The translations under genes and the position numbers were made by a program. DNA of 64,000 nucleotides from an uncultured Lysobacteraceae bacterium (GTDB lineage Bacteria; Pseudomonadota; Gammaproteobacteria; Xanthomonadales; Xanthomonadaceae), in the NCBI GenBank assembly GCA_946480825.1, contig CAMLLG010000007.1, forward strand, positions 1-64,000. The letters are read 5' to 3'. The notes beneath the pieces were generated by a model. The model was not told where the DNA came from and searched no databases. It worked only from the letters and a program-made list of their open reading frames with translations. Positions 8,867-18,074 of the stretch are shown one piece after another. Numbering within the stretch: position 1 is the first letter of the stretch; the number at the start of each line of letters is the position of its first letter.

Positions 8867-10846
8867 TCAACCGGCGGTTTCCCGCAACGCCAGCGCCACC
8901 AGCTTCGCGTACAGCGTCTCCGAGAATCCCGAAGGATTCGCATAGCCCATCCGGGTCACCGCCTCGATGTCGTCCGCCGTCGATGCACGGGCGCCGATCA
9001 GCGCGCGGGCGATCGTCGCGAGCTTCGCGGCCTTGGTCGCGGTGTTCGCCTTGAGCCAGCCGAGCGCTTTCACCAGTCGTTGTTCCACCGGCGTGAAATC
9101 GCTGCCCAGCGGATAGTCGGGCAGGGTGCCGTCGGCGCGGAACGGCGCCAGTGCGGCGCGCAGCCGTTCGGGGGTGTTGCGCCCGGACGGACGCAGCCGC
9201 AGCAGATCCTCGCCGAGCTTGGCGGACAGGTTCGCCGTCGTCAGCAGGCCGTGCTGGAAGCGCGCGTCGGCGATGCCGGCCATCGTCGCGATGCAGTCCT
9301 CGTCGCAGGCGCCGTGCACGTCGGCGATGCCGTATTCGCTGACGTAGAGATCGCGCAGATGCCGCGGAATGGTGGTGTGGCCGTAGTTCCAGACGATGCT
9401 GGAAATCGCCGGCAGTCCGGGTTCTTCGCGAGTGGCGCGCAGCATCAGCACCGAGCGCGCTTCGGGCAGCGCGTGCGCCATCGCCACGAAGTTGTATTGA
9501 CCGCCCACGCCCGACACCACGCGGCCATCGGCGAGACCGTCCGACACCGCCGCGCCGAGCGCGGTGGCCATCATGCAGGTGTTGAAGAAGCGCGACTGGT
9601 GGCGCTGCACGCGTTCGAGCGATTCGCGGCCGCCGTAGAGTTCGTTGACTTCGCTGACCCGGCGCATGCCGATGCCGCGCTGGCCGTCGGCATCGAGATC
9701 GCGCAGCCAATCGTAGAACTCGTGCGAGCCCAGATAGAACGCGCCGTGCAGGAATTCGCCTTCGCGGTCGAGCCGTTCGCGGTCGGCTTCGCTGGCGGTG
9801 CCGGCGTTGATCCGTCGCATCAGCGCTTCGTCGTCGACCACCTTGCGCCGCAGCACGCCGGTCTGCACGAGTCGGCGGAAGCCTTCGTTGATCATTTCGC
9901 TGCAGCCGTACAGGCCGTGCGCGAACGGATCGAGTCCGCCGCTGGCGATCACCGCCGGATGGCGTTCGATCTCGGGGTCCAGCGCCAGCAGCACGCGCCG
10001 GTACGCGGCGTTGTCGGTGTGGCGCAGCACCAGCGCATGGCACAGCGCGTCGGCCAATGCGCCGATGCCGATCTGCAATGTGCCGCCGTCGCGCACCAGC
10101 GCGCTGGCGTAGAAGCCGATCGCGAATTCGGCGTCGGCCACCGGCTGGCGCGGCAGCGCGAACAGTTTCGGATACGGGCCCGGCGGCGCGACCACGATGT
10201 CGAAGAACGCGGCGTCGACCGCGGCGCCGTTCTCGATCCACGGCAGTTCCGGATCGATCTCCGCGACCATCAGCGGCCGCGGCAGGCCGCGCGCGAGGAT
10301 CTCGTCGATCGCATCGAAGGTCAGGTCGGTGTTCGACGACAGCGACAGCCGCGAGCCATCCGCGTTCGCCGCGACCTTCTGCACCAGGCAGTTCACGCCG
10401 CGCTGCGCGATCGCGCGGGCCACGTGGGTGTAGTTCAGGCTGGCGTACCGCCGCTGCGCCTGCCGCGATTTCAGCAGCGCGCCGGACTGCACGTAGAACT
10501 CTTCCACTTCGATGTGCGCGGGCAGCGCGTCGCGCTTCTGCGCCTGCACGTAGGCCAGCCGCGGGAAGTCGTCGCCGAAGTGGCGGGCCAGGAACGGCGC
10601 GAGAAAGCGGCGCTGCAGATCGTTCGCCGGCGAGGGCGGGTCCAGCGACAGCGCGGTGTACAGATGCAGCGCACGCGACGGGTCGCGTTCGACACGCGCG
10701 TAGAGTGCGTTGAGCAGCCGGTGCGGTTTGCCGATGCCCAGCGGCGCGGCCACGTGCAGCGGACCGTCGATGCTGGCGAGGACGGTCTCGACCGCGTCGT
10801 CGAGGCGGTCGAGGCGATGGGGCAGGCTGCGTGGTTGATCGGTCAT
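8867..10846 (-). CDS. Acetyl-CoA hydrolase/transferase family protein (long form)
   Basis: 659 residues from ATG 10846 (MTDQPRSLPHRL); the frame is open for 33 further codons upstream. The C-terminal half has the hallmarks of the acetyl-CoA hydrolase / CoA-transferase family: LQIGIGALADA, GLYGCSEMINEG, GVGGQYNFV and YVSEYGIADVHG. Family enzymes move CoA between acyl-CoA and a carboxylate, or hydrolyse it, through a glutamyl-CoA thioester. At ~660 residues it is longer than the usual 430-500; the extra length is an N-terminal region with its own CoA-transferase-like segment and internal insertions. Acyl specificity cannot be read. It is divergent from blaI, with ~160 bases between. Confidence 0.8.
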   Translation of the reverse strand: MTDQPRSLPHRLDRLDDAVETVLASIDGPLHVAAPLGIGKPHRLLNALYARVERDPSRALHLYTALSLDPPSPANDLQRRFLAPFLARHFGDDFPRLAYVQAQKRDALPAHIEVEEFYVQSGALLKSRQAQRRYASLNYTHVARAIAQRGVNCLVQKVAANADGSRLSLSSNTDLTFDAIDEILARGLPRPLMVAEIDPELPWIENGAAVDAAFFDIVVAPPGPYPKLFALPRQPVADAEFAIGFYASALVRDGGTLQIGIGALADALCHALVLRHTDNAAYRRVLLALDPEIERHPAVIASGGLDPFAHGLYGCSEMINEGFRRLVQTGVLRRKVVDDEALMRRINAGTASEADRERLDREGEFLHGAFYLGSHEFYDWLRDLDADGQRGIGMRRVSEVNELYGGRESLERVQRHQSRFFNTCMMATALGAAVSDGLADGRVVSGVGGQYNFVAMAHALPEARSVLMLRATREEPGLPAISSIVWNYGHTTIPRHLRDLYVSEYGIADVHGACDEDCIATMAGIADARFQHGLLTTANLSAKLGEDLLRLRPSGRNTPERLRAALAPFRADGTLPDYPLGSDFTPVEQRLVKALGWLKANTATKAAKLATIARALIGARASTADDIEAVTRMGYANPSGFSETLYAKLVALALRETAG

Positions 10847-10938
10847 GCCGCCATCATCGCGGACTTCCCGGCCGTCGTCCTGCGTCCGCTCAAATGCGGG
10901 CGGCATGCGTCCCGATCGACACCGCCGACGAACGGCGC

Positions 10939-10966
10939 TTGACATGATCGTTTACGGATGTAATCT
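10939..10966 (+). promoter_or_regulatory. Sigma70-type promoter for blaI-like/M56 operon
   Basis: TTGACA (10939-10944) and TAATCT (10961-10966) are separated by 16 bases, a near-consensus promoter ~45 bases before the repressor start. Operator 1 lies within the spacer and overlaps the -10, so a bound repressor should exclude RNA polymerase. Confidence 0.7.
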
Positions 10967-10988
10967 GCAGTTCAATTACGAGCGTAAT
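10951..10988. promoter_or_regulatory. Two BlaI-type palindromic operators
   Basis: Site 1 (10951-10964) reads TTTACGGATGTAAT and site 2 (10975-10988) reads ATTACGAGCGTAAT. Both are inverted repeats of (A/T)TTAC around a 4-base centre, and site 2 is perfect. They are 24 bp apart centre to centre, about two helical turns. BlaI/MecI/CopY repressors bind TACA/TGTA-type dyads of this kind. The adjacent repressor is therefore expected to control its own operon here. Confidence 0.65.
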
Positions 10989-11008
10989 CGACGAGTGGCA
11001 GTCCGGAC

Positions 11009-11386
11009 ATGCAGATCAGCGAAGCCGAGTCGGTGGTGATGGAAGTCCTGTGGCAGCGCAGCCCGCTGGCGGCCGAAGACGTGTTCGCGGCGCTCGCCGA
11101 CCGTCAGGACTGGCAGGAAGCGACCGTGAAGACCCTGCTCAATCGCCTGCTCAACAAGGGTGCGATCGAGGCGGGCCGGGACGGGCGGCGCTATCTGTAT
11201 TCGCCGAAGCTGCGGCGCGAGGATTGGGTCATGGGCGAAAGCGAGGGCCTGCTGGCGCGGTTGTTCGACGGCCGCGTCGCGCCGCTGGTCGCGCACTTCA
11301 GCCAGCACCGCAAACTCACGCCCGACGATGTCGCCGAACTGCGGCGGTTGATCGACGATCTGGAGGCCGGCGATGACCAGCGCTGA
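11009..11386 (+). CDS. BlaI/MecI/CopY-family transcriptional repressor
   Basis: 125 residues, the standard length. The N-terminal winged helix is clear (ISEAESVVMEVLWQRSPL, then EATVKTLLNRLLNKG and the wing RDGRRYLYSP); the C-terminal helices (~75-125) should form the dimer interface. Family repressors dimerise on dyad operators and are inactivated by cleavage triggered by a membrane M56 protease. The next gene is exactly such a protease and overlaps this one by 14 bases, which implies translational coupling. Two matching dyads lie in its promoter, so autoregulation is likely. No beta-lactamase or penicillin-binding protein gene follows, so the regulated trait is unknown. Confidence 0.9.
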   Translation: MQISEAESVVMEVLWQRSPLAAEDVFAALADRQDWQEATVKTLLNRLLNKGAIEAGRDGRRYLYSPKLRREDWVMGESEGLLARLFDGRVAPLVAHFSQHRKLTPDDVAELRRLIDDLEAGDDQR

Positions 11387-13292
11387 ACTCTTGCAGCGGT
11401 TGTGGGGGCCGTCGCTGGCGGTCGTCGTCGCGACCTGCGTCCTGCTGGTGCTGCCGCGTCTGTTGCGCCGCCATTTCGGCGCCGGCGCCGCCTATGCCGC
11501 ATGGTGGTTGTTGCCGGTCGCGCTGGTCGCGAGTCTGCTGCCCGCGCGCATCGTGGAGACCGCGGCGGTGGTGCAGCCGGTCGCGGTGCTGGACAGCGCG
11601 CAGCCGATCGTCGCCGAGCCGGTCGCCGCAGCAGATCATTCGCTGCCGTGGCTTTCGTTGTGGTGCTTCGGCGCGCTGTGCATGGCATGGCGGCTGTGGC
11701 GGCAGCAGCGGCGCTTCGAAGCGGCGCTCGGTCGCGTTCGACGTCTGGACGATGAGCTGTGGCTCGCGGAATCGCGCCACGGTCTGCCGGCGCTGCTCGG
11801 CGCGCTGCGGCCCAGGATCGTGCTGCCGGACGACTTCGAACGACGCTACGACCCGCGCGAACGCGGCCTGATGCTCGCGCACGAGCGGCAGCATCTGCAT
11901 CGCGGCGATCACCTCGCCAATCTCGCGGTCGCCGCGATCCGCTGCATGTTCTGGTTCAACCCGCTGGTCCATCTGGCCGCGGCCCGTTTCCGCCACGATC
12001 AGGAACTCGCCTGCGATCAGGCGGTGATCGCGGCGCATCCCGATTCGCGACGCGCGTACGGCGAAGCGATGCTCAAGACCCTCATGGCCGACCGGCAGGC
12101 GCCGCTGGGCTGCCACTGGGGGTTCTCCCATCCGTTGAAGGAGAGAGTCATGCAATTGAAAACCCCCGCGCCGCGCGCCTGGGCGCGTCGGCTCGGCCTC
12201 GCCTCGGTGGCGACGCTGACGCTCGGCGCCGGCTTCGCGGTCTGGTCGGCGCAGCCACCACGGGCGATCCCGTCGTCGGGCGACGATTTCGTCGCCGATG
12301 TCGGCCTGCGCATCGATGGCGCCGCGCCCGAACGCTTCGTGATCCGCGGCGACGATGGCCAGCCGATCGCATTCGCTCATCGCGACGATCGCGGCCGCGT
12401 GCTGGATGTCGGCGCCACCGTGCGCAGACTCGAAGGCGATCGTTACGACATCGCCATGGTCCTCACCCGCGACGGCGAACCGCTGGCCAAACCGCGGCTG
12501 GTGGTGGCGCGCGGTACGCCCGCGGTGGTGAAGGTGGGTGAGGCGTCCGCCGGGGGCGCGTTCGCCGGCGTGGAAGTGGAGATGGAGGTCGATGGCCGTA
12601 CGCAATCGGCGCCTGCGCCGCTGCCGGTACCGCCCGCCGTGCCCGCGCCCGCGCCGCCCAAGGCGCCGCTCGCACCGCCGCCGCTGCCGTCCGCATCCGC
12701 GATGCCTGCGCCACCCGCGCCTCCGCAACCGGCCACCCCGCCCGCACCGCCGGCTCCACCCGCGCTGCCTTCCGCGGAACGCGGTCGTGCCTTGCCTGCG
12801 CCGCGTGCCATGCCTGTGCAGGACGCCGACGCCGCGCATGCCGCCGCAGCGGCGGCGCACGCCGAAGCCCACGCGAAAGCGCATGCCAAGGCGCACGCGG
12901 ATGCGCTGCGCAGCGCCGGGCATGGCCAAGCGGCGCACGCCGATGCCGCCCGCGCCTTCGCCGCCGCCAAAGAAGCCGAAGCCGTCGCGCGCACCGCCGA
13001 AGCGGCGGCGGTGCAATCGCAGCGCGCAATGCTGGAGCGTGATCGCGCCCGCGCCGAGGCGACTGCCGCGGAACGACGCGCGGCCGCGATGACTCCGGAG
13101 CAGCGCACGGCCGAACTCGCCGCGATCCGCGCGCGGATTTCCGAGCGTCGCGACGAACTGCGCGCGATGGCCGCGGCGAAGGAGGCGGCCGCCGTGCGTC
13201 CACCGGGTCCGGCCGCGCCCGGGCCGACGCCGATCGCCGCGGCGCCCGAGCCTGCGGCCGAACCGGCGCCCGCGCCTGCGCCCACGCCGTAA
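11373..13292 (+). CDS. BlaR1/M56-family membrane sensor metalloprotease
   Basis: 639 residues. Several N-terminal transmembrane helices (e.g. LAVVVATCVLLVLPRLL, AAYAAWWLLPVALVASLL) surround a cytosolic M56 domain with HERQH at ~170-174 and the downstream EL-ACDQAVI that supplies the third zinc ligand. After a further membrane segment (~270-290, inside VATLTLGAGFAVWSA) the extracytoplasmic part lacks a penicillin-binding sensor domain. Instead it has a ~130-residue beta-like region, a long Pro/Ala stretch (~410-480), a His/Ala repeat region (AHAEAHAKAHAKAHADA) and an Ala/Arg/Glu coiled coil. Family role: on sensing a signal it activates and leads to cleavage of the partner repressor. The ligand here is unknown. 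Confidence 0.85.
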   Translation: MTSAELLQRLWGPSLAVVVATCVLLVLPRLLRRHFGAGAAYAAWWLLPVALVASLLPARIVETAAVVQPVAVLDSAQPIVAEPVAAADHSLPWLSLWCFGALCMAWRLWRQQRRFEAALGRVRRLDDELWLAESRHGLPALLGALRPRIVLPDDFERRYDPRERGLMLAHERQHLHRGDHLANLAVAAIRCMFWFNPLVHLAAARFRHDQELACDQAVIAAHPDSRRAYGEAMLKTLMADRQAPLGCHWGFSHPLKERVMQLKTPAPRAWARRLGLASVATLTLGAGFAVWSAQPPRAIPSSGDDFVADVGLRIDGAAPERFVIRGDDGQPIAFAHRDDRGRVLDVGATVRRLEGDRYDIAMVLTRDGEPLAKPRLVVARGTPAVVKVGEASAGGAFAGVEVEMEVDGRTQSAPAPLPVPPAVPAPAPPKAPLAPPPLPSASAMPAPPAPPQPATPPAPPAPPALPSAERGRALPAPRAMPVQDADAAHAAAAAAHAEAHAKAHAKAHADALRSAGHGQAAHADAARAFAAAKEAEAVARTAEAAAVQSQRAMLERDRARAEATAAERRAAAMTPEQRTAELAAIRARISERRDELRAMAAAKEAAAVRPPGPAAPGPTPIAAAPEPAAEPAPAPAPTP

Positions 13293-13326
13293 CCTCGCGC
13301 GTCGTCCGCATCGCGGGCGACGCGCA

Positions 13327-14076
13327 TCAACCCATCAGCAGCTTGCCCGCCGCGATCAGCAGCACCACGCCCAGCGCGTGCCGCAGGCCGCGTACCGGCA
13401 ACCACTTCAGACCGAGCTGGGTGCCGATCAGCGCGCCCACGGCGACCGCACCGAGCCACAGTGGCAGCATCGTCGGCAGCGTCTGCTCCGATTGCAGCAG
13501 GCCGGCCAGCGCGGTCAGCGAATTGATCCAGACGAACGCCACCGAGGTGCCGCTGGCTTCGCGCGTGGGCATCCAGTGGGCGAACAACAGCAGCGGCGTG
13601 AGGAAGATCGCGCCGCCGGTGCCGGTGAGCCCCGACAGCGTGCCGATGGCGCCGCCGGCGAGCAGCCCGACCGCCCAGGGCACGCGTCGCCCTTGCGCGC
13701 GCGCATCGTCGGTGTCGGCGCGACCGGCCGAACGGAACACGCCCACCGCCGCGACCAGCAGCACGCCGGCCAGCAGCATCGAATAACTCTCCCTGGGCAG
13801 TTTGATCTGCGCGGCGAAGAATGCGGCCGGCGCCGACGCCAGCACGAACGGCAGGATGTTGCGCCAGCGCACGTAGCCGCCGCGCCAGAAACGGAACAGA
13901 CCGATCGCGCCGACCAGCAGATTCAGCGCCAGCGCGGTCGGCCGCATCTGTTCCGGCGTCAGCCCGATCAACGCCATCGCCGCCAGATAGCCGCTGGCGC
14001 CGGCATGGCCGACCGACGAATAGAGCGTGGCCACCAGCAGGAACAGGATGGCCAGCCACAGCACGTCCGGCGTCAT
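13327..14076 (-). CDS. TauE/SafE-family sulfite exporter-like permease
   Basis: 249 residues with eight or so hydrophobic helices and the two family half-repeats. The first carries LYSSVGHAGASGYLA and the second LSGLTGTGGAIFLTPLLL, the glycine-rich GxGG signatures of TauE/SafE transporters. Members move sulfite, sulfonates or other organic anions across the inner membrane. ATG 14076 lies 15 bases from the stop of the upstream nuclease gene (14091), so the two are probably co-transcribed. Substrate cannot be inferred: no sulfur genes are nearby. Confidence 0.85.
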   Translation of the reverse strand: MTPDVLWLAILFLLVATLYSSVGHAGASGYLAAMALIGLTPEQMRPTALALNLLVGAIGLFRFWRGGYVRWRNILPFVLASAPAAFFAAQIKLPRESYSMLLAGVLLVAAVGVFRSAGRADTDDARAQGRRVPWAVGLLAGGAIGTLSGLTGTGGAIFLTPLLLFAHWMPTREASGTSVAFVWINSLTALAGLLQSEQTLPTMLPLWLGAVAVGALIGTQLGLKWLPVRGLRHALGVVLLIAAGKLLMG

Positions 14077-14090
14077 CGTGCGGGCCCGTG

Positions 14091-14921
14091 TTACGGCGTG
14101 CGTCTGGACGACGCGTCGTTCGACAGCGCGCCGTTCAACAGCATCGCCAGCCGATGCCCGGCGATGCGCAACTGCGCGTCGGCGACGGGTCGCCATTGCG
14201 TGAAATACGGCGATGCCAGCTTCGGCCGCGGCGGATAGAAACCCTCGCGCAACACCACGCGACACGATGCCTCGGCCCATGCGGCGGGATCGTTCGCGCC
14301 GGTCCGTGCGGCCGGCGGCAGCGGCATGCGCTGCAGATGGCGCAGATACGCCGGTTGGTTCATGCCGGCGGACGCGATCAACTCGCTGTCCCACAGCCGG
14401 TGCAGGTTGCTGCCCTTGCCGTTGATCTGCAACTGCACGGTGTTGCCGCCCTTGTCGCGGGCATAACCCGCGTGCAGCGGCTGATGCGCGTCGCCGACGA
14501 AATGGACGAGGAATTTCAGCGCCTGCGCGCGTTTCGCATCGGGCTGGCGCGGGTCGGCGAGGATGTCGCGCTGGCGGCGGATCGCTTCGATCACGCAGTC
14601 GCCGTCGGGGCAGTGCGCGACGGCGCGATAGCCGCAATCGTCTTCGGCCAGATTCACGTAATGCCAGCGCGACGAACGCTTGCCCAGATCGGGATCGTCG
14701 GCGACCGGGTTGTCGCGCAGTTCGTCGGCCCAGTTGGCGACGCCCGCGAGCGTGGGATCGGCCTCGCCGCGCAGCAGCCGCGCGACTTCGGCGCGGGCCC
14801 GCGGATTCAGCTCGGTCGCCGCGAGATCCGCGACGAGCCGGTGGCCGGTGGGGCCCCATGCGTGGCCGGGAAGGGAGATCGGCAGCAGCGCCGCCAGCAG
14901 CAGAAAAGAAAAACGGGTCAT
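14091..14921 (-). CDS. S1/P1-family secreted nuclease
   Basis: 276 residues from ATG 14921; an ATG at 14942 would add seven residues before the signal peptide. After cleavage near GHA the mature protein starts with a Trp (WGPTGHR), whose amino group is a zinc ligand in P1 nuclease. Other ligands are visible in order: the His of GHRLVAD, the Asp of ANWADE, the His of WHYVNL, the cluster HFVGDAHQPLH, and LHRLWD. This pattern supports a three-zinc phosphodiesterase that degrades single-stranded DNA or RNA in the periplasm or medium. It likely functions in nutrient scavenging. Length fits the family. Confidence 0.9.
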   Translation of the reverse strand: MTRFSFLLLAALLPISLPGHAWGPTGHRLVADLAATELNPRARAEVARLLRGEADPTLAGVANWADELRDNPVADDPDLGKRSSRWHYVNLAEDDCGYRAVAHCPDGDCVIEAIRRQRDILADPRQPDAKRAQALKFLVHFVGDAHQPLHAGYARDKGGNTVQLQINGKGSNLHRLWDSELIASAGMNQPAYLRHLQRMPLPPAARTGANDPAAWAEASCRVVLREGFYPPRPKLASPYFTQWRPVADAQLRIAGHRLAMLLNGALSNDASSRRTP

Positions 14922-15032
14922 GCGGAGGAGAGTAGCCGACATGACCCGCAGGTGCAGCCCGATTGTTCCGCCCCGGCCGTCGTGCGGCCGGAACGGTGTG
15001 ACGCGGCGAAACGGACGATCGGAACGCGCTGC

Positions 15033-15653
15033 TTAGAACTGGAACACGTAGGCCGCGCCGTAGACCAGTGGATCGATCTCGACGGTGCCCAGGCCGGTGC
15101 CGTTCAGTTCGACATCGGTGTCGATGTCGATCCAGCGCGCATCGACGCGGATCGCGCCCTTCTCGCCGACCTTGAAGTCGATGCCGGCGTGCGCGGCCAG
15201 ACCGAAGGAATCGTCCAGCTTCAGATCGTTGCCGGACAGTGCGCCGGAGGTGTCTTCGCTGAAGAACAGGGTGTAGTTCACGCCCAGACCCACGAACGGC
15301 TTCACCTTGCCTTCGCCGAAGTGGTACTGCAGCGAGACGGTCGGCGGCAGGTGCTTGGTGGAACCGACGTTGCCCACGCCGGCGATGTCGATATCGTGCT
15401 GGAACGGCAGCGAGGCCAGCACTTCGATGCCGAGATTGTCGCGGATGAAGTATTCGGCGGTGATGGTCGGGCGCACGTTGCTGCCGACTTCGACATCGAG
15501 CGTACCTGCGGCGAGGCTGCCGTTGTCGCTCTTCGGGTTGACCTGGTGGGCGCCGACGCTGAAGGTCCACTCGCCGGCCTGTTGGGCGAAGGCGGGGGCG
15601 GCGAGGCCGCCGAAAGCGAGAGCGAGGGCGAGCGGGGCGAAACGACGGATCAT
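15033..15653 (-). CDS. ompW: OmpW-family outer membrane protein
   Basis: 206 residues from ATG 15653, with AGGAGG seven bases upstream. A signal peptide ends near PAFAQ. The mature sequence alternates as an 8-strand barrel and has OmpW landmarks: the N-terminal GEWTFSVGAHQVNPKSDN, the central LPPTVSLQYHFG followed by KPFVGLGVNYTLFF, and the C-terminal DPLVYGAAYVFQF ending in Phe, the outer-membrane insertion signal. OmpW proteins form small hydrophobic channels in the outer membrane and respond to stress. The upstream 220 bases separate it divergently from gap. Confidence 0.92.
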   Translation of the reverse strand: MIRRFAPLALALAFGGLAAPAFAQQAGEWTFSVGAHQVNPKSDNGSLAAGTLDVEVGSNVRPTITAEYFIRDNLGIEVLASLPFQHDIDIAGVGNVGSTKHLPPTVSLQYHFGEGKVKPFVGLGVNYTLFFSEDTSGALSGNDLKLDDSFGLAAHAGIDFKVGEKGAIRVDARWIDIDTDVELNGTGLGTVEIDPLVYGAAYVFQF

Positions 15654-15832
15654 TGGATTGCCTCCTGGGCATTGGATTGGGATCACCGGATTGGCCGGCA
15701 GTATCTCCGCGCCTTTCCGGGCGCCGTTTGAGGATGATCAATTTCTTAACGAATGGCCAGCGACCGCTCCCGCCGGAAGCTCCGAATGTGATGCGCGCCT
15801 CTTTCCGGCGGCGGGCCCCTCCGATCCGTTAA

Positions 15833-16885
<1,053 letters not shown>

Positions 16886-16982
16886 CCGCCGCAGCACCAC
16901 CGCGACACGGGATCGCGACATGGGACCACGTAGGTGGCGGTGCGCGCAGCGAACCCCACCAACGCAATGTGATCCGATCCAC

Positions 16983-17014
16983 CACGAAAGCGCCTCCGGG
17001 CGCTTTCGTGCTTT
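16983..17014 (+). terminator. Terminator hairpin downstream of gap
   Basis: A 12-bp perfect stem, CACGAAAGCGCC with GGCGCTTTCGTG, encloses a TCCG tetraloop and is followed by a short CTTTC. The T-run is weak, but stem and position ~100 bases after gap fit a terminator. The stem also works on the minus strand. Confidence 0.65.
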
Positions 17015-18074
17015 CGGACCGCCGCTGATCGCTGCATTGATCAGCATTGACTGGTCAATCCGCGACCCGCACCCTCACCCACGTCGCCCGGCGAAGGCCG
17101 GGGCCCAGCGTTCGCGTTCGAACGCCCCGTGTCGGAACGACACACCGAGCCGCGACATTCCGCCGCCGTCGTGCCCGCGCCGGAGGCCTACTGCAGGAGC
17201 GACACAAGCCGCGACCGCACCTCAAAGCCACCGCACCCTCGCCGAAGGTCCCTGTAGGAGCGCCGGAAGGCGCGATCGCATCCTGCCGTGCCCGCACCAT
17301 CCCCACATCGAAGCCGAGCGCGAAGCGCCCAACCTGCGGAGCACGCACCCAATCGACAAAGCCCCTCATCCGGCCTCCGGCCACCTTCTCCCACACGCAA
17401 CGAGAGGGAAACCCCGGCAACCTTCTGTTCGCGAGACCTTCGGAAAATAAGGTGCGCCTGCGCGCACCCCATGGCAGACGCGATGCCGCGGATCGCGCAT
17501 GTGCGTCCGCCGTCATCGCCAATCACAACACGCCAAGAATGCCGCCGCAACTCGCAAGGCGAGCTTGAGCCCGCCCTACGAACGTTGAATGACATCAACC
17601 CCGTGAACGCCGCGAACGGCCGCAAGTTGCTCCGTCCGTCGACGCGACCGCGAATGGAAGTCGGATGCACAAGCGAAGCGTCATGCACCTTCTTTGTGGT
17701 ACCCGCCATGCGTGCAGGGTCATGGCGCATGACGCCTTCGGCTTATGCGCCCTGAGAAAGCAACGATCCGATTCCGGTCGAAAGCGGTTGTCCAGCCGAA
17801 GTCCCGCCGACATCGCCGTTTCTCTCTGTCGGCGATAGACCATCTGCGGTCGACACGGCCCGCCCGATGCCCGACGACAGCATGCAAACCCGATGCGATG
17901 CGCCCGGTATCGACCCGCGATACCCCCGGATGCCAGCGGCGCTACGGGCCGGTGCGTGGTTGCATTTCCCGGCGGCATCGGGAAGGCTGCGGTGGTGTTC
18001 GCCCAGACCCGGCCGGTAGATATCGACGGGTGCGTGGCGAACGGGGGCGACAGCCGCGCGAGGGCGGCAAACCG
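17015..18074. repeat. Gene-free 1.06 kb with a cluster of REP-like sequences
   Basis: No convincing gene lies between the gap terminator and ATG 18075. Four REP-like units occur. 17083-17110 has CCGGCgaaGGCCGG followed by GGCCCAGCG, the same core found twice near 34.5 kb. 17192-17215 reads TGCAGGAGCGACACAAGCC. 17253-17279 has TGTAGGAGCGCCGGAAGGCG, with the stem GCGCC-GGAA-GGCGC. 17361-17409 has CCCCTCATCCGGCCTCCGG then TTCTCCC, a motif widely dispersed in this family. The rest, 17410-18074, shows no motif I can name. Small ORFs here have shadow-type composition. Confidence 0.6.

Noticed and set aside
11009..13292. Beta-lactam resistance regulator system
   Set aside because: Although BlaI/M56 families regulate beta-lactamases, there is no penicillin-binding sensor domain and no beta-lactamase gene nearby, so that function is not claimed.
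17015..17744. Small ORFs of 60-180 residues in the gap after the gap gene
   Set aside because: They cover REP units and have no Shine-Dalgarno, signal peptide or family match.
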